Assembly (NCBI RefSeq): GCF_032452875.1
Contig: NC_083878.1
Location: 56,116,878 to 56,180,877, forward strand
Reading direction: 5' to 3'
DNA length: 64,000 nucleotides
Source of the DNA: Bos javanicus
Lineage: Eukaryota; Chordata; Mammalia; Artiodactyla; Bovidae
This document shows, in pieces, positions 35,291 to 46,590 of this stretch (position 1 is the stretch's first letter; the number at the start of each line of letters is the position of its first letter). The translations under genes were made by a program, and so were the position numbers. The notes under the pieces were generated by a model. That model saw nothing but the letters and a program-made list of their open reading frames with translations, was not told where the DNA came from and ran no database searches.

Positions 35291-36477
35291 ATGTTTTATT
35301 ACAGAGGACATCACAGAAAACAATTTATGCTACATCTTTAAAAACTCTTGTTCCTCTCTTCAAGGACTGAACCAGAAGATAGAATTCTCATACTAGCTCC
35401 AATTTTTCTTATGAGTCTGACAATGGATGCAAGTTCCTATGGTGTATGTGACTCAGGAATTCTATACCCTCACGCTGGCACATGACTGGCCGTTATCCAT
35501 TTGAAAATTCTATCTGAATTATTTCACCAGCTTGTTTATGATTGGATGTCTGCTGCAGATAAATGAGTGCTTATTCCCTGTCTCTTGTACCTGTCTTTCT
35601 TTATATTTTGGATAGGCTTGTTGCCCTGCAACTTCAGCTCTCTGATAAAAAATTTTGTTATAGACACAAAGTACAAAAGGTGTAGTTACTGTGTATTCTC
35701 AGGAGCTCCAAATATTCTTTTTTTATTGTGGCCAATGTGAAGTTGTGAAATAATAACTCACTTTGGTTTTATTTGATTTTCCTGAATACTAATGAAGCAG
35801 AATATGATTTCCCCCCACACTTTTACTTTCAACTTTTCTATTACTTTAATATATGTGTCTTGTAATTAGGTAAATTTTATTTTTATTACTGCAGCTTGAC
35901 AACATGATTTTGGATGGAATTTTTAGTCCATTTGAAGTTTATTAAATTACTGATATATCTAGGTTTTCAAATACCATGTTAGTACTATTTTCCCATATTC
36001 TGAACCTTGATCCTTCATCTTTTTTCTTGCTATTTGTTTTTATTTCACTTATTTCTCTCAATTAGGTTGTTGGTTTCGCATTTTTGTTGTAGTGATTGTT
36101 CTAGAGATTACAATGGTATCTTTTGTCTTGTTTAGAATCAGTGTTAACTTATCAGCTTTACCACTTCCTGGACTATACCTGTAACTTACAACATATTAAA
36201 TACATTTATTATTTTTTTGTCTTTTGTGCTATTGTTGTCAGGTATTTACATTCACATGTATTATGAATTCTAAAAGACATAATTTAGTGCTTAAAAATCT
36301 TAATATCATTTACTTTTCCCCACTCACCCTTGTTTTTTATTGCCCCTCTTACATTGCATAGATTTGGGAAATATTCCATTATTTCACCTTTATATATGAA
36401 GAATATTTTCACTGATTACAGGATTTTAGATTGGCAATTATCTTCTTACAAGTCTTTAAATATATCTCACAGTCTTC

Positions 36478-36615
36478 ACTTTTATGCACTGGAGAAGGAA
36501 ATGGCAACCCACTCCATATTCTTGCCTGGAGAATCCCAGGAATGGGAGCCTGGTGGGCTGCCGTCTATGGGGTCACACAGAATCGGACATGACTGATGTG
36601 ACTTAGCAGTAGCAG
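36478..36615 (+). repeat. Bov-A2 3' unit (5'-truncated), sense
   Basis: It starts in the inter-unit linker (ACTTTTATGCACTGGAGAAG), so only the second unit is present. A perfect 10-bp TSD, CACAGTCTTC, lies at 36468-36477 and 36616-36625. Confidence 0.94.
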
Positions 36616-36784
36616 CACAGTCTTCTAGCCTCTTTTATTTAGAAGTCATTTATCCGCTTCATTGTTGCTACTTTTAAAGTGATACGTCTTTTTTTTCCTT
36701 TATTGGCTTCTTGGAAATCTTTTGTCTTTAGTTTTTAGCAATTTTACAATGGTGCATTTGTTTTATATTTTGTTGAATAACAAA

Positions 36785-37015
36785 TCAGTCCAAGTTTAAT
36801 GACTTAAAATAATTCATGATTTCACTGGCAGTCTGGGCTTATCGGGAAGTTCTTACCTGGGATTATGTGCAGTCATAGTCAAATATCAGCTGATGCTATG
36901 GTTACCTGAAGGCTCCACTGGGCTTGACACCCGTGGTAGCTCACTTAACAGCTGGCTGCTGGCTGGTTTCAGAGCTGGCGCTGTCCAACAGTGTCTGAAT
37001 CTGGCCTCTGTATGA
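36785..37015. repeat. Ancient dispersed repeat, family not assigned
   Basis: AATAACAAATCAGTCCAAGT to GGCTCCACTGGGCTTGACAC has the look of a widely dispersed old mammalian element that includes a 'gacttaaaat' core. I cannot name the family. Confidence 0.35.
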
Positions 37016-37021
37016 AGCATT

Positions 37022-37150
37022 TTTTCTGTTAGTAAAATTTTGTTTGTTTGTTTTCATTTTATATTGGAGTATTGTTGATTAACAATGTTGTCTTAGTTTC
37101 AGGTGCACAGCAAAGCGATTCAGTTATACAAACACATGTATCTGCTCTTT
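37022..37150 (-). mobile_element. L1 3' UTR fragment, antisense
   Basis: TATTGGAGTATTGTTGATTA, TTTCAGGTGCACAGCAAAGC and GATTCAGTTATACAAACACA match the antisense of an artiodactyl L1 3' UTR. The same type is seen in sense at 59.1-59.4 kb. Confidence 0.8.
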
Positions 37151-37406
37151 TTCAAATTTCTGAATTAGGTAAGTGTAGGTGAGACTGCCAGGTGAAAAAG
37201 GCCAGTCTAGCCTGCTAGAAATGTGGTCCAGCTAATGGCAGCCTATGTATTCTCACGTCCTATGAGAACTTAATGAAACAATTTATTTTCATTATTTGAA
37301 TTATTGTAAAACCTCAATCCTTAACAACATCCTATGATATCACTTGACCTTCCTTTAATATGAATATTAAATACAAATACAAACTCAGGCACAGAAATTA
37401 TATGGT

Positions 37407-37494
37407 TATATTCTATGAAGTGGCATTGTGAATATTAATAAATATATTCACAATGCCATATTCAGATATTCACAATGCCACTTCCTAGAATATA
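37407..37494. repeat. Imperfect inverted repeat with a third copy
   Basis: The left arm 37407-37436 pairs with 37465-37494 at 28 of 30 positions. The core ATTCACAATGCCA also occurs at about 37446-37458, so two right arms compete for one left arm. It is not part of a recognised element. Confidence 0.85.
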
Positions 37495-38689
37495 TTTGTA
37501 TTAACTTTTACACTATCAAAAATGCAGAAACACAAAATATAAGATTTTGTAAGTTTGTTAGAACCTTAAAAATATGTCTGAATGACCCTATATGTGTGCC
37601 AACTCCAGTTTTAGAAACACTGTTCCACATTAATGAAAATGAAACAAGAAATATTTTCAACAGTCAGACCAATCACTACCACTGATTCCAAATCAGAGGT
37701 GAGGACAATGGATGCATGAGAACCAGGGCTCAGAGAAGCGATTGGAAACACCCAAGCTTCCCTCCTACCCATACTTGATACACTGTTACATTCTTGGGAA
37801 CAAAAAACATGTAGCATATCAATTTGGGGGTAAGTTTTCTTGTATTCTATTACCAACTGAGATAACTATTACCAGTTGAGAATCAGGATTCAGGCTCAAG
37901 ATTAACATTTTCTCTCGTAAAATCTCTCACATTAAATGCAGAACTCTCTAACCTTAAAGGAAGCCTCTGCAGAATTAACATGTTCTGCTCCACTACTGAA
38001 TCCCCTGCCTTTTCTAATATTTCTGTTTCCTTTGGTTCTCAACTAGCCATTACTTCTAGACTTTGGATTTATAACTATACCTGGAAAATCTTTTGATGTT
38101 GCATCATAATTTCTTTTTTATAAGACTAATTTTTAGCGGATTTGATAGTAATGTGCCAATTTAAGCGTTATATATGATGTTGCATCATAATTTCTGCTGC
38201 TGCATACCACCTGCATCCCAAGTCACCTGACATCCATTTACTTTTTGGTAATGATAAAACTGCTTCTTGAACTCTGTTTAATCCCAACCATGTTATATTA
38301 TGATAACATTATTTTTCCAAGCTTCCAATTTCTTTACAGAAGACAATAAAGAATATTTCCATTTCTACCATTCTATAGTGACTTTATTTGGAAAGCAAAT
38401 AATTGCTTCTTGAGAAGAGGTTCTTTGGTAATTACTGTTGGGAATACATGGCTCTAAGGGCACAAGGCACACTGGTGCTGACCCTTCTAAAAATGAAACT
38501 TCAACTAGCAAGCCTTAAGCATGACCAGATAAGAACACCAGACCCCATTTTCCAAATAATCAGTTTTACAAAAGATTAGAAAGATGTATATCTCTGATAT
38601 GCCAAGTGGTTTTCACATCCCTATTTGACTATATTGTTGAGAAAAGAAAGGTGAATGGTCCTACTCCTTTTAAATGTTTTTCTAGTTCT
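37495..38689. other. Low-copy sequence with a spaced 20-bp direct repeat
   Basis: GATGTTGCATCATAATTTCT occurs at 38095-38114 and 38176-38195, bracketing 61 bp. Otherwise nothing recognised. Confidence 0.6.
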
Positions 38690-38895
38690 TTGACTGTGCT
38701 GTACCACGTGTGGGATTTTAGTTCCCCAACCAGGGAACAAGCCCACATCCCCTATCTTGGAAGCAAGGAGTCTTTTTTTATTTTTTGGCAAAACCAATAC
38801 AATATTGTAAAGTTAAAAAATAAAATTAAATTAAATTAAATTAAAAAAAAAAAAAAAGCAAGGAGTCTTAACCACTGGGCCACCAGGGAATTCCC
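38690..38895 (-). repeat. CHR-type SINE, antisense, split by a tiny L1
   Basis: TTTTAGTTCCCCAACCAGGG and TCTTAACCACTGGGCCACCA match the antisense CHR head. The SINE continues on both sides of the L1 tail at 38775-38855. Confidence 0.85.
38775..38855 (+). mobile_element. Minimal bovine L1 insertion (3' tip and poly-A)
   Basis: Only the last about 40 bp of the L1 3' UTR (GGCAAAACCAATACAATATT) plus an A-rich tail with (AAATT)n. It has a perfect 14-bp TSD, AAGCAAGGAGTCTT, at 38761-38774 and 38856-38869. Confidence 0.95.
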
Positions 38896-39065
38896 ATGTC
38901 CTACTCTTATCAGATCCAAAGGAAGAACTTTCTAGATAGCTGCCCTTCCAGCCAGGAACTAAACATAATATATACACTGAATAAGGAAGCTACTATCAGA
39001 TATGTTGATTCACTTAAGTGTCAAATGCCTAACTATAACATTTACAGTATGTTATCATACTATTA

Positions 39066-39338
39066 CGGAGAAGGCAAAGGCACCCCACTCCAGTACTCTT
39101 GCCTGGAAAATCCCATGGATGGAGGACCCTGGTAGGCTGCAGTCCATGGGGTTATTAAGAGTTCGACACGACTGAGCGACTTCACTTTCACTTTTCACTT
39201 TCATGCATTGGAGAAGGAAATGGCAACCCACTCCAGTGTTCTTGCCTGGAGGATCCCAGGGATAGGGGAGCCTGGTGGGCTGCCGTCTATGGGGTCGCAC
39301 AGAGTCGGACACGACTGAAGCGACTTAGCAGCAGCAGC
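39066..39338 (+). repeat. Bov-A2 SINE (dimer), sense, with TSD
   Basis: Complete element from CGGAGAAGGCAAAGGCACC to the GCAGC tail. The flanks ATCATACTATTA (39054-39065) and ATCATACTGTTA (39339-39350) differ at one base. Confidence 0.96.
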
Positions 39339-39350
39339 ATCATACTGTTA

Positions 39351-39751
39351 TACTAGCACACTCTTTCACCTGGCCCCAAAACTAACTTGGGAAAGTAGAG
39401 AAAGCGTCCCATTCAGGAAAGGCTGGTAAGCACAAATATTCTAGCCAATCTCTCCACTTTATCACTTTAAAATGATGTGACTCTTACACCTTTCCTTACT
39501 GGGAAGCCTGGCATGGACAAGCACATCCTAGCTTTCACTCAAAATGTAACCAATGCAGTGAACTTTCCAACCAAAAACTACCTAACAACCCAGGGGCAGT
39601 GTGAACCCTCTCTGTGTTTATATCTTCAGTCATTGGCTTTTTAGCTCCAGTCAGTGCTTAACAGAGGCACCCAATATGCATTTGTTCAATTCTACTAAAA
39701 AGAACTTGCTGCTAGGAGATACAGCTGTTTCCTTCACCCATTGCCTTTAAA
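39351..39751. other. Low-copy sequence
   Basis: Nothing recognised. Confidence 0.5.
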
Positions 39752-39850
39752 TCATTCAACCGAAAATACTTAATGAGTATCTATCTGCACCAGGCATTGT
39801 GTTAGCTACTGGGGATGTTGCAATGAGCAAAACAGATGGTGTCTTCTGCC
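39752..39850 (-). repeat. LINE-2 3'-end remnant, antisense
   Basis: CAGGCATTGTGTTAGCTACT, GGGGATGTTGCAATGAGCAA and AACAGATGGTGTCTTCTGCC follow the antisense L2 terminus. Confidence 0.7.
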
Positions 39851-40989
39851 TGTGTTTACCTTTTTGGTTACTATTTCATGTCGCATCCATTCTGGCTGCT
39901 TCTCCAAACCTAGATGAAAAGTATTATGCAACCAGAGAGTCCACTGAAGAATCAAGGTCATTAGGAACTGTTATCATTTGAAATTCTCCATGGATGATCA
40001 AATGAGTCAAACTAGATCAGCTGTTCTTACAGGCTGTTGTTTCACAGTTCTGTGGGTAGGGCAGCACCTAGAACATCTTTCTTTGAATCACTAGGTGGAT
40101 GACCTTGAGGAAAGACAGGTCCTCAAATTATTGTGTGTTTTTTTTTTTTTTCCGGGAAATGTTTGATAGTGGTATGTTTTTTGAGCCCTTACATATCTGA
40201 TAATATATTTCTGTTGTCTTTACATGTTGCCACCTTGACAGGATGTAGGATTCTTTGATCATAACTATTGTCTCACAACTATGTGGGATTTTCTGAAGTT
40301 TTCTGACGTTTATTTTTACGACAGAAAAGTTTGAAATCAATCTAAGTTTTTGCTCGTTTATAAGTAATTTATCTCTCATGTTTTTTTATTATTGAAATTC
40401 AAAAAATTGGTAACAAATGCACAAAATGCTTACATTCTTCATTTCTCCTGATGAGTCTCTCCTTCCCATGAACTCAAAATTTTGTTTTTAACTTAAAATT
40501 TTTTGCATTAACACATTAAATTCGGCCTTTGCTCCATCTACTGCTGTTCATTTTTAGGAAATGAGTCTCCTAATCATGGAGAGCTTCTAAAGTATCTTCT
40601 AAAATAGCTTTGTTTATTATTTCTCATTTAAAAAATATTTTATTCTTTTCTTCCATTAAATTTATCTTTTATATAACTGATTTGATTCTATGCTTTTTTC
40701 AAGATAAGATGCAACTTTGGTATCTGTGTTTTTGATCTCCATATGGTCCATGTTAACAATGACTATTGATGGGCAACCAAGCTTTGTATACTAACTTGCT
40801 CTCCTTCTCAGATAGGTGTGGTGGCCTCAACTAAATCATTCAGTTATGGCAGAATTACTGACCTGGGTCTTGATTAAGTGAATAATGTGTTTGCATTGAT
40901 GTTGATTCCAGGGACATTTATAACAAAGGACAGAAGCCATCTAGTTCCAACTGCTTCTTCAGGGACTCCCACACATGACATCAATGGAA
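39851..40989 (-). other. Low-copy sequence with weak L1-like text (about 40131-40700)
   Basis: T-rich text from the T-run at 40139 to about 40700 resembles antisense 5' regions of old L1s (for example TTGAAATCAATCTAAGTTTT), but the match is loose. The remainder is unrecognised. Confidence 0.3.
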
Positions 40990-41125
40990 ACTCTGTTGCT
41001 GTTGTTCAGTTGCTAAGATGTGTCCGACTCTTTGTGACCCCTTGGACTACAGCATATCAGTCTTTCCTGTCCTTGACTACCTCCCAGAGTTTGCTCAAAC
41101 TCTGGCATTGAATAGATGCCAGATT
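40990..41125 (-). mobile_element. BovB 3'-end fragment, antisense
   Basis: GATGTGTCCGACTCTTTGTG and CCCAGAGTTTGCTCAAACTC are antisense BovB terminus. Confidence 0.8.
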
Positions 41126-41769
41126 GAATTGGCAGTGCTATCTAACTGATGTTATCTATATGAATTATGGCTTCTATGATGAGATTTCTACCTTCATTCT
41201 TCGTTTGTTCTATCTATTACCCACAATTTTGTCCAAATGATTTTTCCCACTCTTTACTCTCCTTATATCTGGCTTGGTGCGCTTAGTACCAGATCTTTGA
41301 CGCAAAAGGATTCTGAATTCTTTCTACACTTTCACCTGTTCACTCCATGGTCTCCCTGATACTACCTTCACCAAGAATATCAAGTTGCACAGTTTATATT
41401 TCTCCAAGCCTACTTTGCTTAGTTCTTCAGGCCGATAATTTTATGTAGAATGGCAAAGTGAACAAAAATGGCTTTAAAATGTATTCTGAACCATTTCAAA
41501 AATTATTCTATGAAATTTGCCTGTGTCACTAAAGCAAGATACAAGAAATGTGCTTATTCTAACTCTGCCTTTAAAAAATAAAAGATCAATCCTTCTTATT
41601 GATGATCACGAATTTTAAAACTTCCCCTGATCTTCCCTTGGACTTTTCAGAGAAAGAGGTCTTTCCTAGCACCAGGAGAGTGCTAATGCTATGATACTGC
41701 TCAATCTCATCTTTGACTTGACTTGTTTCAAATGTCTGAATGCATGACATAAGAACTTGAATAGATTTC
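41126..41769. other. Low-copy sequence
   Basis: Nothing recognised in about 640 bp. Confidence 0.5.
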
Positions 41770-42090
41770 TCTGATAGACCCTGATGCTGGGAAAGATTGA
41801 AACAAAAGAAGGGGACAGCAGAGGATGAGAAGGGGACAGTAGAGGTATTCAGTTGGAGGTTAGATATATGGCATTAGAGGTTTAGAGAGAGGATTAAAAT
41901 GAAGACACAGATTATAAGGTCAGTAGCATACTAATGCCTGGGAAAAGGGCCAATAGTAAATGCCAGGCAGTGTCTTAGGTACACAGGATGTAACGGGGAA
42001 AGAAAGGTTCCTACTCTGGCGAAGTTCATGTATCAAATAGTAATAACTAAAGAGACAAATATATAAGTAATGTAATCTCAGACTGTTACA
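41770..42090 (+). repeat. Short BovB piece followed by L2-like remnants
   Basis: 41770-41835 matches BovB (CCCTGATGCTGGGAAAGATT, GGGGACAGCAGAGGATGAGA). 41840-41930 (TTCAGTTGGAGGTTAGATAT) resembles internal L2 in sense. 41965-42085 (GCCAGGCAGTGTCTTAGGTA) resembles the antisense L2 3' end. Confidence 0.5.
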
Positions 42091-42263
42091 AAAAAGACCA
42101 AGAATAGACTTCCTAAAAATGCAAAAATTTGACTTGAATAAAGAGAAAAGTTATTTGCAAGGAACCAAGAAAGAGAGATAGATCCAAGTAGTTGAAGAAA
42201 TTCAAGAGCCAGAAGGCTCTTGTGTCAAGTAAGACTGTTCAAAAGGGCCAATCCTAAAAGTAC

Positions 42264-42484
42264 TGTGTGTGTGTGTGTGCTCAGTCGCATCCAATTCTTT
42301 GCAATTCCATAGTCTATGGAATATGCATAGTCCAACCAGGCTCCTCTGTTTATGGAATTTTCTAGGCAAAAGTACTGGAGTGGGTTTCCATTTCCTTCTC
42401 CAGAGCATCTTCTTAACCCAGGGACTGAACCCGTGTCTCTTGTATCTCCTGCACTGACAAGTGGATTCTTTATCACTGTGCCAA
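42264..42484 (-). repeat. Bov-tA SINE, antisense
   Basis: GTGTGTGTGTGTGTGCTCAG tail, Bov-A body with a local expansion near 42310-42335, and tRNA-like half at the right (CTCCTGCACTGACAAGTGG). Confidence 0.92.
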
Positions 42485-42805
42485 GTAAATCTTCTCCTTG
42501 ATTTTGCTCAAGGGTCTATGTCTCTGCCTTGGCAATCAGAACAGCCAGATTGTACATATGGAATGCTGGCTTTACCATTCTGATTGCTGATTTTAAAACA
42601 AATCTCACCTCACCATATTTCTGATCATTCATTCCCACAATGTTCCCACAAGTAAAATTGAGCCATTTTAAAGATATTAAAAAATCATATATATTTTGTC
42701 CAAGATAACTATAGCTATCTCATTTCTCAGGCAAAGAAAGCTTTGCTCACTCAAGCCATGTTGACAAAAATGAATATTTTCTGATATTCCTTTTTTTAAT
42801 TAAAG

Positions 42806-43012
42806 TATGTGTGTTTGTTAGTCACTCAGTTGTGCCCATCTCTTTGTTACTCCATGCACTGTAGTCTGCCAGGCTTGTCTGTCCATGGGATTTTCTAGGC
42901 AAGAATACTGAACTGGGTAGCCACTGCCTTCTTCAGGGGATGTTCCTGACCCAGGGACCAAACCTGGCTTCCTGCATTATAGGTGGATTCTTTACCATCT
43001 GAGCCATACAGT
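42806..43012 (-). repeat. Bov-tA SINE, antisense
   Basis: TTGTTAGTCACTCAGTTGTG to TTTACCATCTGAGCCATACA, with Bov-A body and tRNA-like half in the usual order. Confidence 0.93.
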
Positions 43013-43029
43013 TGACTTATAAGGTAGTA

Positions 43030-43425
43030 GTTTCTTGTGTGCAACAAAGGAATTCTTTTTCAAATTCTTTTCCATTATAGGTTATTAGACGTTGAATATA
43101 GTTCCTTGTGCTATACAATAGGACCTTGTGGTTTTCTTTTTTACTTATTTTATATATTGTATTTTATATCTGCTAATCCTCAAATCTTAATTTATCTCCC
43201 CCCTTTGGTAACCATAAATTTGTTTTCTATGTCTGTGAATCTATATCGGTTTTTTTTTTTTTTCTATATCGGTTTTGTAAGTAAGTTCACTTGATACTCA
43301 TTTTAGATTGCACATATAAGTGATCTATTTGTCTTTGATTGACTTCCCTTAGTATGATCATCTCTTTAGGCTGCAAATGGCATTATTTCATTTTTTATTG
43401 CTGAGTAATACTCCATCCTATATGT
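43030..43425 (-). mobile_element. L1 3' UTR, artiodactyl/old type, antisense
   Basis: GTTCCTTGTGCTATACAATA, TTGGTAACCATAAATTTGTT and GATTGCACATATAAGTGATC are antisense L1 3' sequence. A 13-bp direct repeat CTATATCGGTTTT (43241-43253, 43264-43276) brackets a pure T-run inside it. Confidence 0.85.
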
Positions 43426-43894
43426 ATGCAGTAATCCAAGACTATGCCCTGATGAGTAATGCTGAAGAAGCTGAAGCTGAATGGTTCTATGAAGACCTAC
43501 AAGATCTTCTAGAACTAAAACACAAAAAAGATGCCCTTATTATAGGGGACAGGAATGCAAAAGTAGGAAGTTAAGAAATACCTGGAATAACAGGCAAATT
43601 TGGCCTTGGACTACAGAATGAATCAGGGCAAAGGCTAATACAGTTTTGCCAACAGAACACACTAGTCATACAAGACACCTACTTCCAATAACACAAGAGA
43701 AGACTCTACACATGGACATCACCAGATGGTCAATATCAAAATCAGATTGATTATATTCTTTATATCCAAAGATGGAGAAGTTCAATACAATCAGCAAAAA
43801 CAAGACCAGGAGCTGACTGTGGCTCAGATCATGAACTCCATATTGCCAAATTCAGATTTAAATTAAAGAAAGTAGGGAAAACTACTAGGCCATT
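43426..43894 (+). mobile_element. BovB endonuclease-region fragment, sense
   Basis: It reads through the EN domain: NAEEAEAEWFYEDLQDLLE, then IGDRNAKVGS (the usual IGDWNAKVGS with W to R), then the PDGQ segment at about 43727, up to the linker near 43890. It joins abruptly to antisense BovB. Confidence 0.92.
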
Positions 43895-45268
43895 CAGTTC
43901 ACTTCAGTTCAGTTCAGTCGCTCAGTCATGTCCGATTCTTTGCGACCCCATGAATTGCAGCACGCCAGGCCTCCCTGTCCATCACCAACTCCTGGAGTTC
44001 TCTCAAACTCTTGTCCATCAAGTCGGTGATGCCATCCAACCATCTCATCCTCTGTTGTCCCCTTCTCCTCCTGCCCCCAATCCCTTCAGCATCAGAGTCT
44101 TTTCCAATGAGTCAACTCTTCGCATGAAGTGGCCAAAGTACTGGAGTTTCAGCTTTAGCATCATTCCTTCCAAAGAATACCCAGGACTGATCTCCTTCAG
44201 AATGGACTGGTTGGATCTCCTTGCAGTCCAAGGGACTCTTAGGAGTCTTCTCCAACACCACAGTTCAAAATCATCAATTCTTCAGTGCTCGGCCTTCTTC
44301 ATAGTCCAACTCTCACATCCATACATGATCACTGGAAAAACCATAGCTTTGACTAGATGGACCTTTGTTGGCAAAGTAATGTCTCTGCCTTTGAATATGC
44401 TATCTAGGTTGGTCATAACTTTTTTTCTAAGGAGTAAGTGTCTTTTAATTTCATGGCTGCAGTCACCATCTGCAGTGATTTTGGAGCCCCCCAAAATAAA
44501 GTCTGACACTGTTTTCACTGTTTCCCCATCTATTTGCCATGAAGTGATGGGACCAGATGCCATGATCTTCATTTTCTGATTGTTGAGCTTTAAGCAAACT
44601 TTTTCACTCTCCTCTTTCACTTTCATCAAGAGGCTTTTTAGTTCCTCTTCACTTTCTGCCATAAGGGTGGTATCATCTGCATATCTGAGGTTATTGATAT
44701 TTCTCCCAGAAATCTTGATTCCAGCTTGTGCTTCTTCCAGCCTAACGTTTCTCATGATGTACTCTGCATATAAGTTAAATAAACAGGGTGACAATATACA
44801 GTCTTGATGTACTCCTTTTCCTATTTGGAACCAGTCTGTTGTTCCGTGTACAGTTCTTACTCTTGCTTCCTGACCTGCATAAAGGTTTCTCAAGGGGCAG
44901 GTCAGGTGGTCTGGTATTCCCATCTCTTTCAGAATTTCCCACAGTTTCTTGTGATCCACACAGTCAAAGGCTTTGGCATAGTCAATAAAGCAGAAATAGA
45001 TGTTTTTTGGAAACTCTCTTGCTTTTTCCATGATCCAGTGGATGTTGGCAATTTGATCTCTGATTCCTCTGCCTTTTCTAAAACCAGCTTCAACATCAGG
45101 AAGTTCACTGTTCATGTATTGTTGAAGCCTGGCTTGGAGAATTTTGAACATTACTTTACTAGTATGAGATGAGTGCAAGTGTGCGGTAGTTTGAGCATTC
45201 TTTGGCATTGCCTTTCTTTGGGATTGGAATGAAAACTGACCTTTTCCTGTCCTGTGGCCACTGCTGAG
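43895..45268 (-). mobile_element. BovB LINE, antisense, long open RT frame
   Basis: The reverse strand holds a 308-codon open frame (45208 down to 44282) covering most of the RT domain. It includes VEAGFRKGRGIRDQIANIHW, CFIDYAKAFDCVDHKKLW, IGKGVHQDCILSPCLFNLY (usual RQGC altered to HQDC), the YADD catalytic motif, and KVCLKLNNQKMKIMASGP. The 3' terminus lies at 43895 (CACTTCAGTTCAGTTCAG). The element lacks the endonuclease and 5' UTR, and the frame has no proper start context. It is inactive but less decayed than its neighbours. Confidence 0.93.
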
Positions 45269-45640
45269 TTTGATGCTTTTGAACTGTGGTGTTGGAGAAG
45301 ACTCTTGAGAGTCCCTTGGACTGCAAGGAGATCCAACCAGTCCATTCTGAAGGAGATCAGACCTGGGTGTTCATTGGAAGGATTGATGCTGAGGCTGAAA
45401 CTCCAATACTTTGGCCACTTCATGTGAAGAGTTGACTCATTGGAAAAGACCCAGATACTGGGAGGGATTGGGGGCAGGAGGAGAAGGGGATGACAGAGGA
45501 TGAGATAGTTGGATAGCATCACTGACTCGATGGACATGAGTTTGAGTAAGCTCCAGGAGTTGGTGATGGACAAGGAGGCCTAGTGTGCTGTGGTTCATGG
45601 GGTCGCAATGAGTCAGACTCGACTGAGTGACTGAACTAAA
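45269..45640 (+). mobile_element. BovB 3' end, sense
   Basis: It starts abruptly at GATGCTTTTGAACTGTGGTG and runs to the terminal CGACTGAGTGACTGAACTAA. Confidence 0.92.
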
Positions 45641-45644
45641 CTGA

Positions 45645-46590
45645 TAGCCAGCAAATTTGAAAAACTCACCGGTGGCCACAGGACTAGAAAAGGTCAATTT
45701 TCTTTCCAATCCTAAAGAAGGGCAATACCAAAGGATGTTCAAACTATGGTACAAGTGTGCTAAAATACTAGCATATGACCTTACATGTTAATAAGATAAT
45801 GTTCAAAATGCCTGAAGCTAGGCTTTAGCAGTATATGAATCAAGAATTTCCAGATGTACAAACTGCATGTATAAAAGGCAGAGGAATCAGAAATCAAATT
45901 GCCAACATCTGCTGGATCACAGAAATAGCGAGGAAATTCCAAAGCAACATCTACTTCTCTTCATTGACGATGCTAAAGCCTTTGAGTGTATGGATCACAA
46001 CAAACTGTGGAATATTATTGAAAAATGGGAATACCAGACCACCTCACCTGCCTCCTGAGAAACCTGTATGCAGGAAAAGAAGCAACAGTTAGAAGTGGAC
46101 ATGGAACAATGAACTAGTTCCAAATTGGGAAAGGAGTATGTCAAGGCTGTATATTGTCACTGTGCTTATTTAACTTATATGAAGAGTACATCATATGACA
46201 TGCTGGACTGGATGACTCATAGGCTGGAATCAAGATTGATGGGAGAAATATCAACAACCTCAGATATGCAGATGATAACACTTTAATGTCAGAAAGAGAA
46301 GAGGAACAAAACAGCCTCTTGATGAAGGTGAAAGAGGAGAGTGAAAAAGTTGGCTTAAAACTAAACATTCAGAAAACGAAGATCATGGCATCTGGTCCCA
46401 TCGCTTCATGGCAAATAGATAAGAAGAAAAAAAAAAAAAGAAACAGTGACAGATTTTATTTTCTTGGGCTCCAAAATCACTGTGAGTACTGACTGCAGCC
46501 ATGAAATTAAAAGACACTTGCTCCTTGGAAGAAAAGTTATGACAAACATAGACAATGTGTTAAAAAGCAGAGTTATCACTTTGCGCTTAA
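45645..46590 (+). mobile_element. BovB RT-region fragment, sense
   Basis: It runs from CCAGCAAATTTGAAAAACTC through the RT domain to AAAAGCAGAGTTATCACTTT. The 3' end is missing. A short A-rich insertion at 46421-46440 replaces conserved sequence. Confidence 0.92.

Larger units (their letters stand above)
33481..36780 (-). mobile_element. Old L1 5' region (5' UTR/ORF1 side), antisense
   Basis: Text such as TCTGAGCTTCTTTGATCTGT, TTCTTGGGCATTATCTTTTC, TATAATTTTTTGTTGAAATT and GAATATTTTCACTGATTACA resembles antisense 5' parts of old L1 families, in an order continuing the ORF2 portion to the left. It may be one element or two adjacent ones. The assignment is weaker than for 30.5-33.5 kb. Confidence 0.55.
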
